A program made the translations under genes and the position numbers. A DNA stretch of 64,000 bases from Pontibacter roseus DSM 17521 (lineage in GTDB: Bacteria > Bacteroidota > Bacteroidia > Cytophagales > Hymenobacteraceae), in NCBI RefSeq assembly GCF_000373265.1, contig NZ_KB890765.1, forward strand, positions 432,685-496,684, in the 5' to 3' direction. How positions within the stretch are numbered: the stretch's first letter is position 1; each line of letters starts with the position of its first letter. The notes under the pieces were generated by a model. It was not told the DNA's origin and ran no database searches. It saw nothing but the letters and a program-made list of their open reading frames with translations. Shown in pieces: positions 9,072-18,387 of the stretch.

Positions 9072-10419
9072 ACTTGTTCATGCGTCGGTACAAAGCGGTG
9101 CGTGTAATTCCCAGCTCGCGGGCTGCCTTGGTCAGGTTGCCGCTGTGCAGCTGGAGCACCCGGTTGATGGTCACTTTCTCCAATTCCTCCAGGTTGCTTT
9201 CCTGCGCAGCATCCACCTCGACGGGCGCCGACTCAATAGGGGAAAAAAGCATATCCGCCGCTTCCAGCACCTCTCCATCCGCCATAATCACGGCGCGCTC
9301 GATGGCGTACTGCAACTCGCGCACGTTACCCGGGAAGTGGTAGTGCAGGAGTTTTTCCTTGGCCGATTTGCTCAGCCCCGGAACCGGCTTCATGTACTTG
9401 TGGGCGTATACCTGCATGAAATGGTCTGCCAGCAGAATCACGTCGTGGCCGCGTTTGCGGAGCGGTGGTATGGTGATTTCAACTGTGTTGATGCGGTAAA
9501 TCAAGTCCTTGCGGAAACGGCTCTCGTTGGCGAGCTCCTGCAGCGGCACATTGGTAGCGCAGAGCAGGCGCACGTCTATGTCCACCGGCTCGTTGGCCCC
9601 CACGCGAATCACCTGCCGGTTCTGCAGCACGCTGAGCAGCTTGGACTGCTGCTGCAGCGAGATGTTACCTATCTCATCCAGGAAAATGGTACCGCCGTTA
9701 GCTGCTTCAAAGCGCCCGGCCCGGTCTTCACGGGCATCGGTGAAGGCGCCTTTCTTGTGCCCGAACAGCTCACTCTCGAACAGCGACTCGGTGAGGGCGC
9801 CTACGTCTACTTTGATGAAAGGCTTGCCTGCCCGCAGCGACTGCTCGTGTATGGCCTTCGCCACGAGCTCCTTGCCTGTGCCGTTTTCTCCCAATATCAG
9901 GATGTTGGCATCGGTGGGGGCAATCTTCTTTATTTTGAGCAGGATGTCCTGCATGGCCGGAGAGTCACCAATGAGCTCGGTGCCTGCTACAGGCGCCTTG
10001 GCACCCACCGAGGCCGCTTTGTGGCCATTGTCTTTCTTGCTGATGGCGTCGGTGATGGTGGTCAGCAGCTTTTCGTTGTGCCAGGGCTTCACCACAAAAT
10101 CAAAGGCACCTTCCTTAAGCGAGCGGATGGCCAAATCAATGGCGCCATAGGCCGTTATCATAATGACCGCCGCGTCCGACTTGAGCTCTTTTATCTTCTG
10201 GAGCCAGTACAGCCCTTCGTTGCCGGTGTTGAGGGCACTCTTGAAGTTCATGTCCAGCAGGATGACATCGAAGGCCTGCTGGCGGAGCAGTACCGGGATG
10301 TTTTCGGGGTTCTTCTCCGTCACGATTTCCTTCACCTGTGTGCGCAACAGCAGGCGCACCGCCGTCAGCACATCTGTGTCATCGTCCACTACCAGTATAG
10401 AGGCTTTCTTGAGCTGCAT
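9061..10419 (-). CDS. NtrC/AtoC-family sigma-54 response regulator
   Basis: A 452-residue response regulator. Receiver domain 1-120: acidic pocket DDD 12-14, phospho-acceptor Asp56, Lys111. AAA+ domain: Walker A GENGTGKE at 177-184, Walker B FLDEIGN. The loop that contacts sigma-54, normally GAFTGA, reads GAFTDA at 224-229, a variant I have seen in Bacteroidota relatives and which may weaken or alter sigma-54 contact. C-terminal Fis-type helix-turn-helix: NLTKAARELGITRTALYRRM. It is the first gene of the operon with the histidine kinase and is divergent from the FtsX-type permease at 10723, a likely target given the palindrome and -24/-12-like element between them. Confidence 0.9.
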   Translation of the reverse strand: MQLKKASILVVDDDTDVLTAVRLLLRTQVKEIVTEKNPENIPVLLRQQAFDVILLDMNFKSALNTGNEGLYWLQKIKELKSDAAVIMITAYGAIDLAIRSLKEGAFDFVVKPWHNEKLLTTITDAISKKDNGHKAASVGAKAPVAGTELIGDSPAMQDILLKIKKIAPTDANILILGENGTGKELVAKAIHEQSLRAGKPFIKVDVGALTESLFESELFGHKKGAFTDAREDRAGRFEAANGGTIFLDEIGNISLQQQSKLLSVLQNRQVIRVGANEPVDIDVRLLCATNVPLQELANESRFRKDLIYRINTVEITIPPLRKRGHDVILLADHFMQVYAHKYMKPVPGLSKSAKEKLLHYHFPGNVRELQYAIERAVIMADGEVLEAADMLFSPIESAPVEVDAAQESNLEELEKVTINRVLQLHSGNLTKAARELGITRTALYRRMNKYGL

Positions 10420-10515
10420 GAATCTATGTATATAATACCGAAAGAAACTACAATTATGCCATTAATACAACAGGCTGAATGCGAGCTAGAAAGGCATAAA
10501 GCAGCAGCACGGAGC

Positions 10516-10529
10516 GTGCGAATTCGCAC
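10516..10529. promoter_or_regulatory. Palindromic operator or enhancer candidate
   Basis: Perfect 14-bp palindrome GTGCGAATTCGCAC in the spacer between the NtrC-type regulator and the permease. It is about 75 bp upstream of the -24/-12-like element at 10605, a spacing usual for NtrC-family enhancer sites. Binding is inference. Confidence 0.5.
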
Positions 10530-10604
10530 ACCTCCTGCGCGATAATGCACATCGCTGTTCTGGTTTTTTGTGATAAGTTGTTTATTTTCAATAACATACA
10601 TTTC

Positions 10605-10619
10605 TGGCACTTGCTCTGT
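10605..10619 (+). promoter_or_regulatory. Weak -24/-12 (sigma-54-like) promoter
   Basis: TGGCAC at 10605-10610 matches the -24 half of the sigma-54 consensus. At the right distance the -12 half reads CTGT instead of TTGC, keeping only part of it. It would drive the permease starting at 10723. Confidence 0.3.
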
Positions 10620-10722
10620 ACAGTTCTGTGCAGCGGCGGGGCCTTTGTTTGTTTTATTATGTACAGACGCTATACGCCCTGCAGGTATACAGAATCAGCG
10701 CGTAATCCTTAAATTCAGTCAT

Positions 10723-13149
10723 ATGTTCAGAAACTACTTCAAAACCGCTTACCGGAACCTGTTCAGGCACAAGGGATTCACCTTCATCAACATCGCGGGG
10801 CTGGCGCTGGGGCTGACGGCTTGTCTCCTCATCGGGCTGTTTGTGGTTGATGAGCTGAAGTACGACAAGTTTCTGCCGGAAGGGGAGCAGGTATACCGCG
10901 TCTACAACGACATGACAGCCTCCGAGGCAGCTGGAATCATACTTCCTGTGCCGCCCATGTATGCCACTACGCTGGAGCAGAACTTTCCGGAAGTGGAGTC
11001 AGTTGCCCGCATTTTGATGCTCCAGTTCGATGCCAACAACCTGGTGGAGGCAGGGGAGAAGCGGATTTATGAAAAGGGACGCTTCTTCGTGGACCCGACC
11101 TTCTTTGACGTCTTTCCGCTGCCATTTAAGTATGGTTCCCCTGAGAAGGCCCTGGCCGACCCCTCGTCCATCGTGGTGTCAGACGAGTTTGCAGCGCGTG
11201 TGTTCGGTGACAAGGACCCGGTGGGCCAGAAGGTGGCCGTAAACAAAGAGCCTTTCATCGTCAGGGGCGTTTTCAGCACCGAAGAGAAATTCCACATGCC
11301 CGTAAACTTCATTCTGCCCATGGAGGCCGCCCAATTGCCTCCCGAACGTATGAAGAAGTGGGGTTGGCAGCAGTTTTATACTTATGTTAAATTGAGAGAA
11401 AGCGCCAATCCTGATTTCGTGCAGTCCAAGTTTAGCGGCATCGTCCGAAAGCAGATTGACCCGGACAACAACAAACCTCTGGAGTATGTGCCGGTCTTTC
11501 AGCCGCTGGAGGAGGTATACCTGCATTCGGCTAGCTTCAAGTACAACCTGTTCCATGCGGGAAACATCACCTATGTGCGGGCACTCAGCATCATCGCAGT
11601 ATTCATCCTGCTCATCGCCTGCTTTAACTTCGTGAACCTGGCCACGGCCAAGTCCATGCAGCGTGGCAAAGAGGTGGGCGTGCGCAAGGCGATAGGGGCC
11701 AGCCGAAGCCAGTTGGTGCTGCAGTTCATTGGCGAGACCATGCTGCTGACCCTCATCAGCGTCATCTTCGCGGCCGCCCTCACCTCCCTCATTTTACCGT
11801 CATTGAACGCCTTCACAGGCAAGGAAATGACCTTCCAGGTCTTCACCGAACCCTCCCTGTTGCTGCTGCTGTTGCTACTCACGCTGGTGGTAGGTATACT
11901 GGCGGGTTTCTATCCGGCCCTGGTGCTGTCTGGTTTCCAGCCGGTGAAAGTGCTCAAGAGCGCGGTGGTGGTTGACAGCAAAGTGGGCCGCATCCAATGG
12001 CTGCGTCACGGACTGATTGTGGTGCAGTTTTCCCTCTCCATTTTCCTGATAATATGTGCCTTCGTGGTGTACAAACAGGTGTCTTACCTGCATAACAAAG
12101 ACCTGGGCTTTGATCGGGAGCAAATCATGTTTTTCCAGATGCGGGGCGATAACATGTTTGAGAACCACGAGACGTTCAAGAATGAATTGCGCAAAGCACC
12201 CGGCGTTAAGAACGTGTCCATCGGGTATGGCTTTCCGGGCGACGCCACGGCGGGTGACGGCATCAAGACCATCCAGAACGGGGAGCAGGTGGACCATTCG
12301 GTCACGCAGCTGATGGTGGACTTTGACTACATCCAAACATTGGATGTGAAGGTGCTGGCGGGTAGGGGCTTTTCGAGGAAGTATAGCACGGATGCCGACC
12401 ATGCCTTCATGATAAACGAGACGGCCGTGCGAGAACTAGGCTTCGGCACGCCCGAGAAGGCGCTTGGGCAGACCCTGCGCTGGAATGTATGGAGCGACAC
12501 CAATCCGGATTCTCTGAAAGAAGGAAAGATAATCGGCGTGGTGAAGGATTTTCACGTCAACAGCCTCTATGACAAAGTCAACCCGACGGTGCTCCAGATA
12601 TTCCCGGATGCTAGCGTCAAAGTGGCGGTGAAGCTGGACGGGCAAGACATCCAGGGCACGATACAACATGTAAAAGAGGTATGGGACAAGTTCGCACCGG
12701 ACTACCCGATTGAGTACATTTTCATGGATGATAATTTTGCCAAGATGTACAAGGCCGAGGACAAACTCAAAACACTGCTTTGGATATTCACAGGTATAGC
12801 CATCTTCGTAGCTTGTCTTGGTCTTTTTGGTCTGGCAGCCTATGCTGCGGAGCGCCGGAAAAAGGAGATAGGTATACGCAAGGTGCTGGGTGCTGAGAAT
12901 GCCTCTATCGTGGCGCTGCTCTCCAAGGAATTCCTGGTGCTGGTGGTGGTGGCAGCGCTCATCGCCTTCCCACTGGCCTGGTACGCCATGCACCAGTGGC
13001 TGCAGGACTTTGCCTACCGCATTGAGGTGCCATTGTGGGTGTTTCTGATGGCAGGTATAGTCGCGGCGGCCGTGGCCTTTATCACCATCAGCTACCAAGC
13101 CATCAAAGCAGCATCGGCCAATCCTATTTCCAATCTCAGGTTCGACTAG
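10723..13149 (+). CDS. ABC transporter permease, FtsX/MacB type
   Basis: An 808-residue permease with the Bacteroidota double layout: an N-terminal membrane helix after MFRNYFKTAYRNLFRHKGFTFINI, a periplasmic MacB_PCD-like domain, a first three-helix FtsX unit (around FILLIACFNFVNLATAKSMQRGKEVGVRKAIGA), a second periplasmic domain, and a C-terminal FtsX unit with the repeated motif RRKKEIGIRKVLGA. Such proteins work with a separate ATPase in export of antimicrobials, lipids or lipoproteins. No ATPase is adjacent. The start at 10723 is preferred over 10570 because it gives the family N-terminus. Divergent from the NtrC-type regulator, which probably controls it. The gene holds several motif copies, some encoding GIA/GIR with the otherwise rare ATA codon. 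Confidence 0.88.
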   Translation: MFRNYFKTAYRNLFRHKGFTFINIAGLALGLTACLLIGLFVVDELKYDKFLPEGEQVYRVYNDMTASEAAGIILPVPPMYATTLEQNFPEVESVARILMLQFDANNLVEAGEKRIYEKGRFFVDPTFFDVFPLPFKYGSPEKALADPSSIVVSDEFAARVFGDKDPVGQKVAVNKEPFIVRGVFSTEEKFHMPVNFILPMEAAQLPPERMKKWGWQQFYTYVKLRESANPDFVQSKFSGIVRKQIDPDNNKPLEYVPVFQPLEEVYLHSASFKYNLFHAGNITYVRALSIIAVFILLIACFNFVNLATAKSMQRGKEVGVRKAIGASRSQLVLQFIGETMLLTLISVIFAAALTSLILPSLNAFTGKEMTFQVFTEPSLLLLLLLLTLVVGILAGFYPALVLSGFQPVKVLKSAVVVDSKVGRIQWLRHGLIVVQFSLSIFLIICAFVVYKQVSYLHNKDLGFDREQIMFFQMRGDNMFENHETFKNELRKAPGVKNVSIGYGFPGDATAGDGIKTIQNGEQVDHSVTQLMVDFDYIQTLDVKVLAGRGFSRKYSTDADHAFMINETAVRELGFGTPEKALGQTLRWNVWSDTNPDSLKEGKIIGVVKDFHVNSLYDKVNPTVLQIFPDASVKVAVKLDGQDIQGTIQHVKEVWDKFAPDYPIEYIFMDDNFAKMYKAEDKLKTLLWIFTGIAIFVACLGLFGLAAYAAERRKKEIGIRKVLGAENASIVALLSKEFLVLVVVAALIAFPLAWYAMHQWLQDFAYRIEVPLWVFLMAGIVAAAVAFITISYQAIKAASANPISNLRFD

Positions 13150-13438
13150 CAGACCATGGTTGACCTTGAAAGAATACATGGGTTTGGGAAGGGCAGCGGA
13201 AAAATTTCCCTCCGGGTTTTCTGTAACCTTTCCCAAATCCGAAGTTTACCTCTTTGCGTGCGGGAGCAGCTCCTGCCAGTCGCAACTAATCCAAGTGGGC
13301 GGGTCTTTTTCAAACAAGTGTGGGCCTCGCAGCAAAATATTATTCTGGGTGGAGATGCAACCTTGCGTTTGTAGGTGTGTCTTTAGGCTATAGCAGAAAC
13401 AGTCAAGCCAATCATTTATACTTTATAAGTCCTCCACT

Positions 13439-15901
13439 ATGAAAAAAAGACTACCTTTTTTGCTGGGACAACTATGCCTTTTTCTCAGCCTTTCGCTTAG
13501 CGTTTGGGCGCAGGAGGCACCAAAAGGGAGCGGCACCATTCAGGGTGTGCTGGCCGACTCTGTCACCGGTAAACCAATCGAATACGCGACAGTCGCATTA
13601 CTGCAAAAAGGCACCGCGCAGGCCGTGGGCGGTACCCTGACCGATAAGGCCGGCCGGTTCAGCTTCCAAGGTATAGCACAAGGGGAGTACGAGCTGGCTA
13701 TCAGTTTCCTGGGCTACACCCGGAAAACGGTGCGCCAAGTAGCCATCACGGATGCCCAACCGGAGGCGAAAGTCGGAACGGTACGACTGAGCCCCGCCAC
13801 TACCCAATTGAAAGAGGTGAAAGTGGAGGCGCTGCGGCCCACCATCACACAGGAGGCCGACCGCATGGTGGTGAGCATTGAGGGCACGGCGCTTGCCGCT
13901 GGCCGGACAGCCTACGATGTGCTGGCCACTGCCCCAGGTGTATTCATTGACCAGGAAGGCAACATCCAACTCAACGGCAGGCAGGGAGTGACCATCATGC
14001 TGGATGGCCGGCTCACCTACCTCTCGGCCCGCGACCTCCGCACCATGCTGGAGGGCATGTCCGCAGAGAACATCCGCAACATCGAAATCATTACCAACCC
14101 CTCCGCCAAGTACGATGCCGAAGGCTCCTCCGGTATCCTAAACATCAACCTGAAGAAAAACGAGATGGGCGGCATGAGCGGCAGCGTGTACGCTGGCTCT
14201 AACTATAACGGCAAGCAGTTCGGTTTCAGCACAGGCGGCACCATAAATTATAAGAAAGGCCCCTGGAATTCTTTCCTGACCCTGGACCTGGCACGCCGTG
14301 CGGGAGGCCGTGATGCGACCTTTTACCGGGTGTTCCAGGGCGAGCAGCGCAGTACGTATTTCGACCAGGTAGCCGATGGTAATTATGAAGTGCAGGGACC
14401 GCCGGCCGTTCGCCTGGGCACCGACTACAGCCTGAACGACAAGCACAGCATCGGCTTCATGGGCTACTACGCCACCAACGACCTGAAAGCGGACTTCCTG
14501 ACGGAAACCTACATCGGCAATTCGCCTGGCCAGCCCAGCTTGTTTGTGGATGCGGACAACTTCAACACCAACACTTTCACCAACAGAACCGCTAACCTGC
14601 ACTACCTGGGCAAGTTCGATACCTTAGGCACCCAGCTGACGGCCGATGTGGACTACGTTCGGATTACGAACGAAGGGGAGGCCAATTTCTATAATTACTA
14701 CGATTCGCTGCAGGTGGACGGGCCTGTTATCCGGGATTTCCTCTACACCAGCACCCCGAACGAATTCGATATTTACGCTGCTAAGATAGACTTCACCAAG
14801 ATGTTCTCCGGAGGCCGCAAGTTTGAACTAGGAGCCAAAGCCAGTCGGGTGCAATCAGACAACGACTCCCGTTTCTTCTTCAACAACAGCGAGGTGCCGG
14901 TGCTGGATCTGAGCCGCACCAACCACTTTGTGTATGACGAGAACATCTACGCCGCCTATGCCAACTGGAGCAGCAAACTCAGCGAGCGATTCAGCGTGCA
15001 GGCCGGCCTACGCGCGGAGCAGACGCAGTCACGGGGGGAGTCGCTGACGACAGGTCAGGTGACCAAACGCGACTACCTCGACCTCTTCCCGAGCCTTTTC
15101 CTGAAGCAGACGGTGAGCAAAGACTACGAGATAAACTACAGCTACAGCCGCCGGTTGCAGCGCCCCAACTACGGTATGCTGAACCCCTTTTTCGCTTACC
15201 GCGACCCCTATACCTATTGGCAGGGCAACCCCTACCTGCGGCCGCAGTACACGCATGCCATCGGCGTCACCCAGACTTTCAAGAAACACTACAGCCTGGC
15301 GCTCAACTACCAGCTGAACCAGGACGTGATTGCCGAACTGCCGGCCGTCATACCTGAGACGGCCACGACCATCTACTACATCGGCAACGTGGACAAATCC
15401 CAGAACCTGAGTGCGACGGCTATTGTGCCGGTGCGGTTCATGAAGAACTGGGACTCCAACAACACGTTGTTGGTTTCCTATACCGAGTACAACGTGGTGG
15501 TCAACTCGCAGTCAGTGATGAATGACCAGGTGTCGTACATGCTTCAAACTAATCACAACATCCTGCTGCCGCTCAAACTGAAGCTGGAAGTGAACGGCAC
15601 CTACCAGGGGCCGGCGGCCTACGGACTCTACAACGTGGACCCACGCTGGTGGGTGAATCTGGGCTTGAAGAAAAGCTTCCTGGATGATAAGCTGGATTTG
15701 ACGGTGAACGCCAATGACATTTTCCATACGCAGCACCTCATCATCTCCGCCAACGTGGGCGAGGGCAACGTCAGCGATTGGGACCAGTACTTCCGGCAGC
15801 AGAACATCGGGTTTACGCTGCGCTACAAGTTCAGCCGAGGCGAGAAACTGGAAGAGCGCAAGCGCAACAACCTGGAGGAGCTCAACCGCACGGGTAATTG
15901 A
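13439..15901 (+). CDS. TonB-dependent-type outer membrane beta-barrel receptor
   Basis: An 820-residue outer membrane protein. Signal peptide 1-25 (ends VWAQ). A carboxypeptidase-regulatory-like beta-sandwich follows at about 30-120 (GTIQGVLADSVTGKPIEYATVALL), a plug-like region (TAPGVFIDQEGNIQLNGRQGVTIMLDG, then IRNIEIITNPSAKYDAEGSSGILNI), and a long barrel (OMP_b-brl_3 type) with many aromatic strand ends. This branch is usually annotated as outer membrane beta-barrel family protein and is not a SusC. No SusD follows. The C-terminus is hydrophilic (NNLEELNRTGN) rather than a terminal Phe. It ends in front of a clear terminator and is probably monocistronic. The substrate is unknown. Confidence 0.85.
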   Translation: MKKRLPFLLGQLCLFLSLSLSVWAQEAPKGSGTIQGVLADSVTGKPIEYATVALLQKGTAQAVGGTLTDKAGRFSFQGIAQGEYELAISFLGYTRKTVRQVAITDAQPEAKVGTVRLSPATTQLKEVKVEALRPTITQEADRMVVSIEGTALAAGRTAYDVLATAPGVFIDQEGNIQLNGRQGVTIMLDGRLTYLSARDLRTMLEGMSAENIRNIEIITNPSAKYDAEGSSGILNINLKKNEMGGMSGSVYAGSNYNGKQFGFSTGGTINYKKGPWNSFLTLDLARRAGGRDATFYRVFQGEQRSTYFDQVADGNYEVQGPPAVRLGTDYSLNDKHSIGFMGYYATNDLKADFLTETYIGNSPGQPSLFVDADNFNTNTFTNRTANLHYLGKFDTLGTQLTADVDYVRITNEGEANFYNYYDSLQVDGPVIRDFLYTSTPNEFDIYAAKIDFTKMFSGGRKFELGAKASRVQSDNDSRFFFNNSEVPVLDLSRTNHFVYDENIYAAYANWSSKLSERFSVQAGLRAEQTQSRGESLTTGQVTKRDYLDLFPSLFLKQTVSKDYEINYSYSRRLQRPNYGMLNPFFAYRDPYTYWQGNPYLRPQYTHAIGVTQTFKKHYSLALNYQLNQDVIAELPAVIPETATTIYYIGNVDKSQNLSATAIVPVRFMKNWDSNNTLLVSYTEYNVVVNSQSVMNDQVSYMLQTNHNILLPLKLKLEVNGTYQGPAAYGLYNVDPRWWVNLGLKKSFLDDKLDLTVNANDIFHTQHLIISANVGEGNVSDWDQYFRQQNIGFTLRYKFSRGEKLEERKRNNLEELNRTGN

Positions 15902-15935
15902 TAAAGATTTAGAATGTTTGTTTAAGGTGAGTAGG

Positions 15936-15956
15936 ATGGGGCTTTTTGAGCCCCAT
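15936..15956 (+). terminator. Rho-independent terminator
   Basis: Stem ATGGGGCT (15936-15943) / AGCCCCAT (15949-15956), 5-nt loop, followed by TTTACTTTTT. Follows the outer membrane receptor gene. Confidence 0.7.
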
Positions 15957-16015
15957 TTACTTTTTAGGGCGGCACCGATTCTGACCCCAATCTGAAAAAA
16001 TAAGTGACGAAAAGC

Positions 16016-16045
16016 TGTAACTTTTACTGAAAGTGGAGTTTCCCT
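16016..16045 (+). promoter_or_regulatory. Possible ECF-type promoter
   Basis: TGTAAC at 16016-16021 followed by T-rich sequence upstream of the ECF sigma gene. An AAC-containing -35 is typical of ECF-dependent, often autoregulated, promoters; no clear CGT-type -10 is seen at the right distance. Confidence 0.3.
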
Positions 16046-16073
16046 TTTTGAAGACCTCAAACATTCTGACCAT

Positions 16074-16640
16074 TTGGAACTACTGACCGACAATGCTTTG
16101 ATGCTCCAGGTAAAGTCTAGCGAACTGGACAGGCTGGGCCTGCTCTTCAAGCGGTATGGCAGAAGTCTGTATGGTTTCTACTTCCGCATCACGCGGGACG
16201 AGGCGCTGAGCGAGGACCTGGTGCAGGATGTGTTTGAGCGCGTGCTGAAGTACCGCCATACCTACCGGGGCGATGGCAAGTTTATCACCTGGCTGTTCCA
16301 CCTGGCCCGCAATGTGCTGGCTGACCACCTGAAAAAGACGAAGAAGGCGGGCATCAGCACCGACATCGACAAAAAGCAGGACGTGCTGCCCGACCTGTCG
16401 GTGCCGGAGGAGGCGAGGCAGAAAGAGGAGCAGCTGCAACTGATGGAAAAGGCGCTGGACCACCTCCCGCTTGACAAGAAGGAGCTCCTGCTGCTCAGCA
16501 AGCTTCAGGGGGTGAAGTACAAAGACATCGCCGAGCTGCACCACTGCACCGAAGCCAACGTGAAAGTTCGGGTGTTCCGGGCGGTACAGGACCTGAAAGA
16601 AGTATTCATGAAGTTACAGGCGAAAAGCATCAACATATGA
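16074..16640 (+). CDS. ECF RNA polymerase sigma factor
   Basis: A 188-residue sigma-70 family factor of the ECF class. Region 2 is LGLLFKRYGRSLYGFYFRITRDEALSEDLVQDVFERVLKYRHTYRGDGKFITWLFHLARNVLADHLK, and region 4 is MEKALDHLPLDKKELLLLSKLQGVKYKDIAELHHCTEANVKVRVFRAVQDLK (in pieces: promoter -10 and -35 recognition). The chosen start is a TTG at 16074, which gives the family N-terminus MELLTDNALMLQVK; a more cautious ATG is at 16101. Its stop overlaps the ATG of the next gene (ATGA), marking an operon with its presumed anti-sigma factor and two DUF4097 proteins. Confidence 0.9.
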   Translation: MELLTDNALMLQVKSSELDRLGLLFKRYGRSLYGFYFRITRDEALSEDLVQDVFERVLKYRHTYRGDGKFITWLFHLARNVLADHLKKTKKAGISTDIDKKQDVLPDLSVPEEARQKEEQLQLMEKALDHLPLDKKELLLLSKLQGVKYKDIAELHHCTEANVKVRVFRAVQDLKEVFMKLQAKSINI

Positions 16641-17449
16641 ACGACGAGAGACACCAGGAAATGCTGCTGGACTACCTGCAGGGAAACCTGGACGAGGCGC
16701 AGCTACAGGAGTTCCAGACGCTGGTGGAGAGCGGCCAGATACGGGAAGAGGAGCTGCAGACACTGCAAGCGACTTATGCCGCCTTTGACCAGCTACCGGC
16801 GCCTGAGCCGGGGCCAGGTATGGAAGCGAAGTTCAGGCACATGCTGGCGGCGGCCCATAAAGAGCAGGCCGGTCTGGACAAGCCGCAGTATACCTGGGGA
16901 GGACTGTGGGAACATCTGCAGGCGCTGCTCAGCCCTCTCAAGGTCGCCTATACCTTGATAGTGTTTGGGCTGGGCTTTCTGGTGGCGTGGCTGGCATTTG
17001 TACCCGGTCAGCAGCAGTATGACACTGACGTGCAGGTGTTGGCGGCCGAGTTGGGCCAGGTGAAGCAGATGCTTTTCACCACACTGATAGAGCAACCCGC
17101 TGCGGTGGACCGGCTGAAGGCGGTGAACATCTCGCGGGAACTGCCCGAGGCCGACGAGAAGGTGATTGACGCGCTCTTCCACTCCCTCAACCAGGACCCG
17201 AACGTGAACGTGCGGCTGGCGGCCATCGAGGCGCTGAAGAAGCACACCGCTAAACCCGAGGTGCGCGAGCAGCTCATTCTCTCCATTAACGGGCAGGAGT
17301 CGCCGATGGTGCAGCTGGCGCTGGCGGACTTAATGCAGACGCTACAGGAAAAGAACGCGGTGCCGCAACTTAGGCAGCTGCTGCAGGACAAGAACACCAA
17401 CGAAATGGTGAGAGACAGAATACAGGAAAGCATTAACATCTTAATCTGA
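16637..17449 (+). CDS. Membrane anti-sigma factor with HEAT-like repeats
   Basis: A 270-residue protein. The cytoplasmic N-terminal part (residues 1-95, MNDERHQEMLLDYLQGNLDE) resembles anti-sigma helical domains but lacks the zinc-binding HxxxCxxC signature. One membrane helix follows at about 103-125 (VAYTLIVFGLGFLVAWLAFV). The outer part (about 170-270) is made of HEAT-like helical repeats (DEKVIDALFHSLNQDPNVNVRLAAIEALKKH; VREQLILSINGQESPMVQLALADLM). It overlaps the sigma gene by 4 bp and almost certainly holds that sigma factor inactive at the membrane until a periplasmic signal arrives; which signal is unknown. Confidence 0.8.
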   Translation: MNDERHQEMLLDYLQGNLDEAQLQEFQTLVESGQIREEELQTLQATYAAFDQLPAPEPGPGMEAKFRHMLAAAHKEQAGLDKPQYTWGGLWEHLQALLSPLKVAYTLIVFGLGFLVAWLAFVPGQQQYDTDVQVLAAELGQVKQMLFTTLIEQPAAVDRLKAVNISRELPEADEKVIDALFHSLNQDPNVNVRLAAIEALKKHTAKPEVREQLILSINGQESPMVQLALADLMQTLQEKNAVPQLRQLLQDKNTNEMVRDRIQESINILI

Positions 17450-17454
17450 AAACT

Positions 17455-18321
17455 ATGGGAATCCTCAAATCACTCGTGCTGCTCCTATTTCTCCTGACCT
17501 GTTCAGGAGCGATTGCCCAGCAGCATACCCAGAAAATTGTGCGGGAGCTGAGCTTCAGTCGCAAGTCGCCGGCCAACGTGCTAATGGTGGAGAACATCGA
17601 TGGCTTCGTGCATGTGGAGTCCTACAACGGGGACAAGGTGCTGATTGAAGTGGAGCGCATCATCCGGCCGAAAGCTGCGAACGGGCTGGAGAAAGCCAAG
17701 GAGCTGAGCCTGGAGTTTGAGGTGAGCGGCGACAGCATCATCAGCTACCTGAAAGCGCCCTACATCCAATCGCACAGAACCAACGCCAAGGGCAACCGCG
17801 GCGTCAACATTGACCGGGAACTGGAGTATGGCTTCACGCATAACTTTACCATCAAGGTGCCGCAGCATACCAACCTGTCTATGGTCACCATCAACAACGG
17901 CGACCTCCAGGTGCGGAACGTGACGGCAGATTACATCGAGGCCTCTAACATCAACGGTCCCATCCTGCTGGAGAACATCGCCGCCGAAGTGGATGCCAAG
18001 ACCATCAATGGCAATGTGGTAGCTACATACCGCGAAAACCCAAAAAAGCAGGCGAGGCTGGAGACGCTGAATGGTAATGTGGAACTCCTCTACCAGAAGG
18101 CGCTTTCAGCCACCATCCACTTCAGCGCCTTCAACGGCGACTTCTATACCGACCTAGAAGACTTGCAGCAACTGTCACCTAAGGTGGAGAAAGTCAGCTC
18201 CTCCGACGGAACCACCACCTACAAGCTTGGCAAAGCCTCCACTTTCAAGACCGGGACGGGCGCCGCTACCCTCGATTTGAAGACCTTCAACGGGAAGGTG
18301 ATAGTCAAGGCGAAAAGCTAA
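17455..18321 (+). CDS. DUF4097-type beta-helix protein, first copy
   Basis: A 288-residue exported protein with a signal peptide (MGILKSLVLLLFLLTCSGAIAQQ). The rest is a DUF4097-like repetitive beta structure with short strands ending in N-G or N-N turns (INNGDLQVRNVTADYIEASNINGPILLENI and similar, in pieces). It follows the anti-sigma gene by 5 bp and belongs to the operon. Function is unknown in the family; the periplasmic location next to an anti-sigma factor suggests a role in envelope sensing or in the envelope response, as inference. Confidence 0.75.
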   Translation: MGILKSLVLLLFLLTCSGAIAQQHTQKIVRELSFSRKSPANVLMVENIDGFVHVESYNGDKVLIEVERIIRPKAANGLEKAKELSLEFEVSGDSIISYLKAPYIQSHRTNAKGNRGVNIDRELEYGFTHNFTIKVPQHTNLSMVTINNGDLQVRNVTADYIEASNINGPILLENIAAEVDAKTINGNVVATYRENPKKQARLETLNGNVELLYQKALSATIHFSAFNGDFYTDLEDLQQLSPKVEKVSSSDGTTTYKLGKASTFKTGTGAATLDLKTFNGKVIVKAKS

Positions 18322-18387
18322 TCCGGCGCAACCAGAAAAGGTTACTTCAAGGTGAGCCGCTATACCTATTTTAACGATACACAATCC

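Noticed and set aside
8941..10545. Long + strand ORF (534 codons) opposite the regulator
   Set aside because: It is the antisense of the NtrC-type gene and of the kinase, with no recognisable domains and composition typical of a shadow frame.
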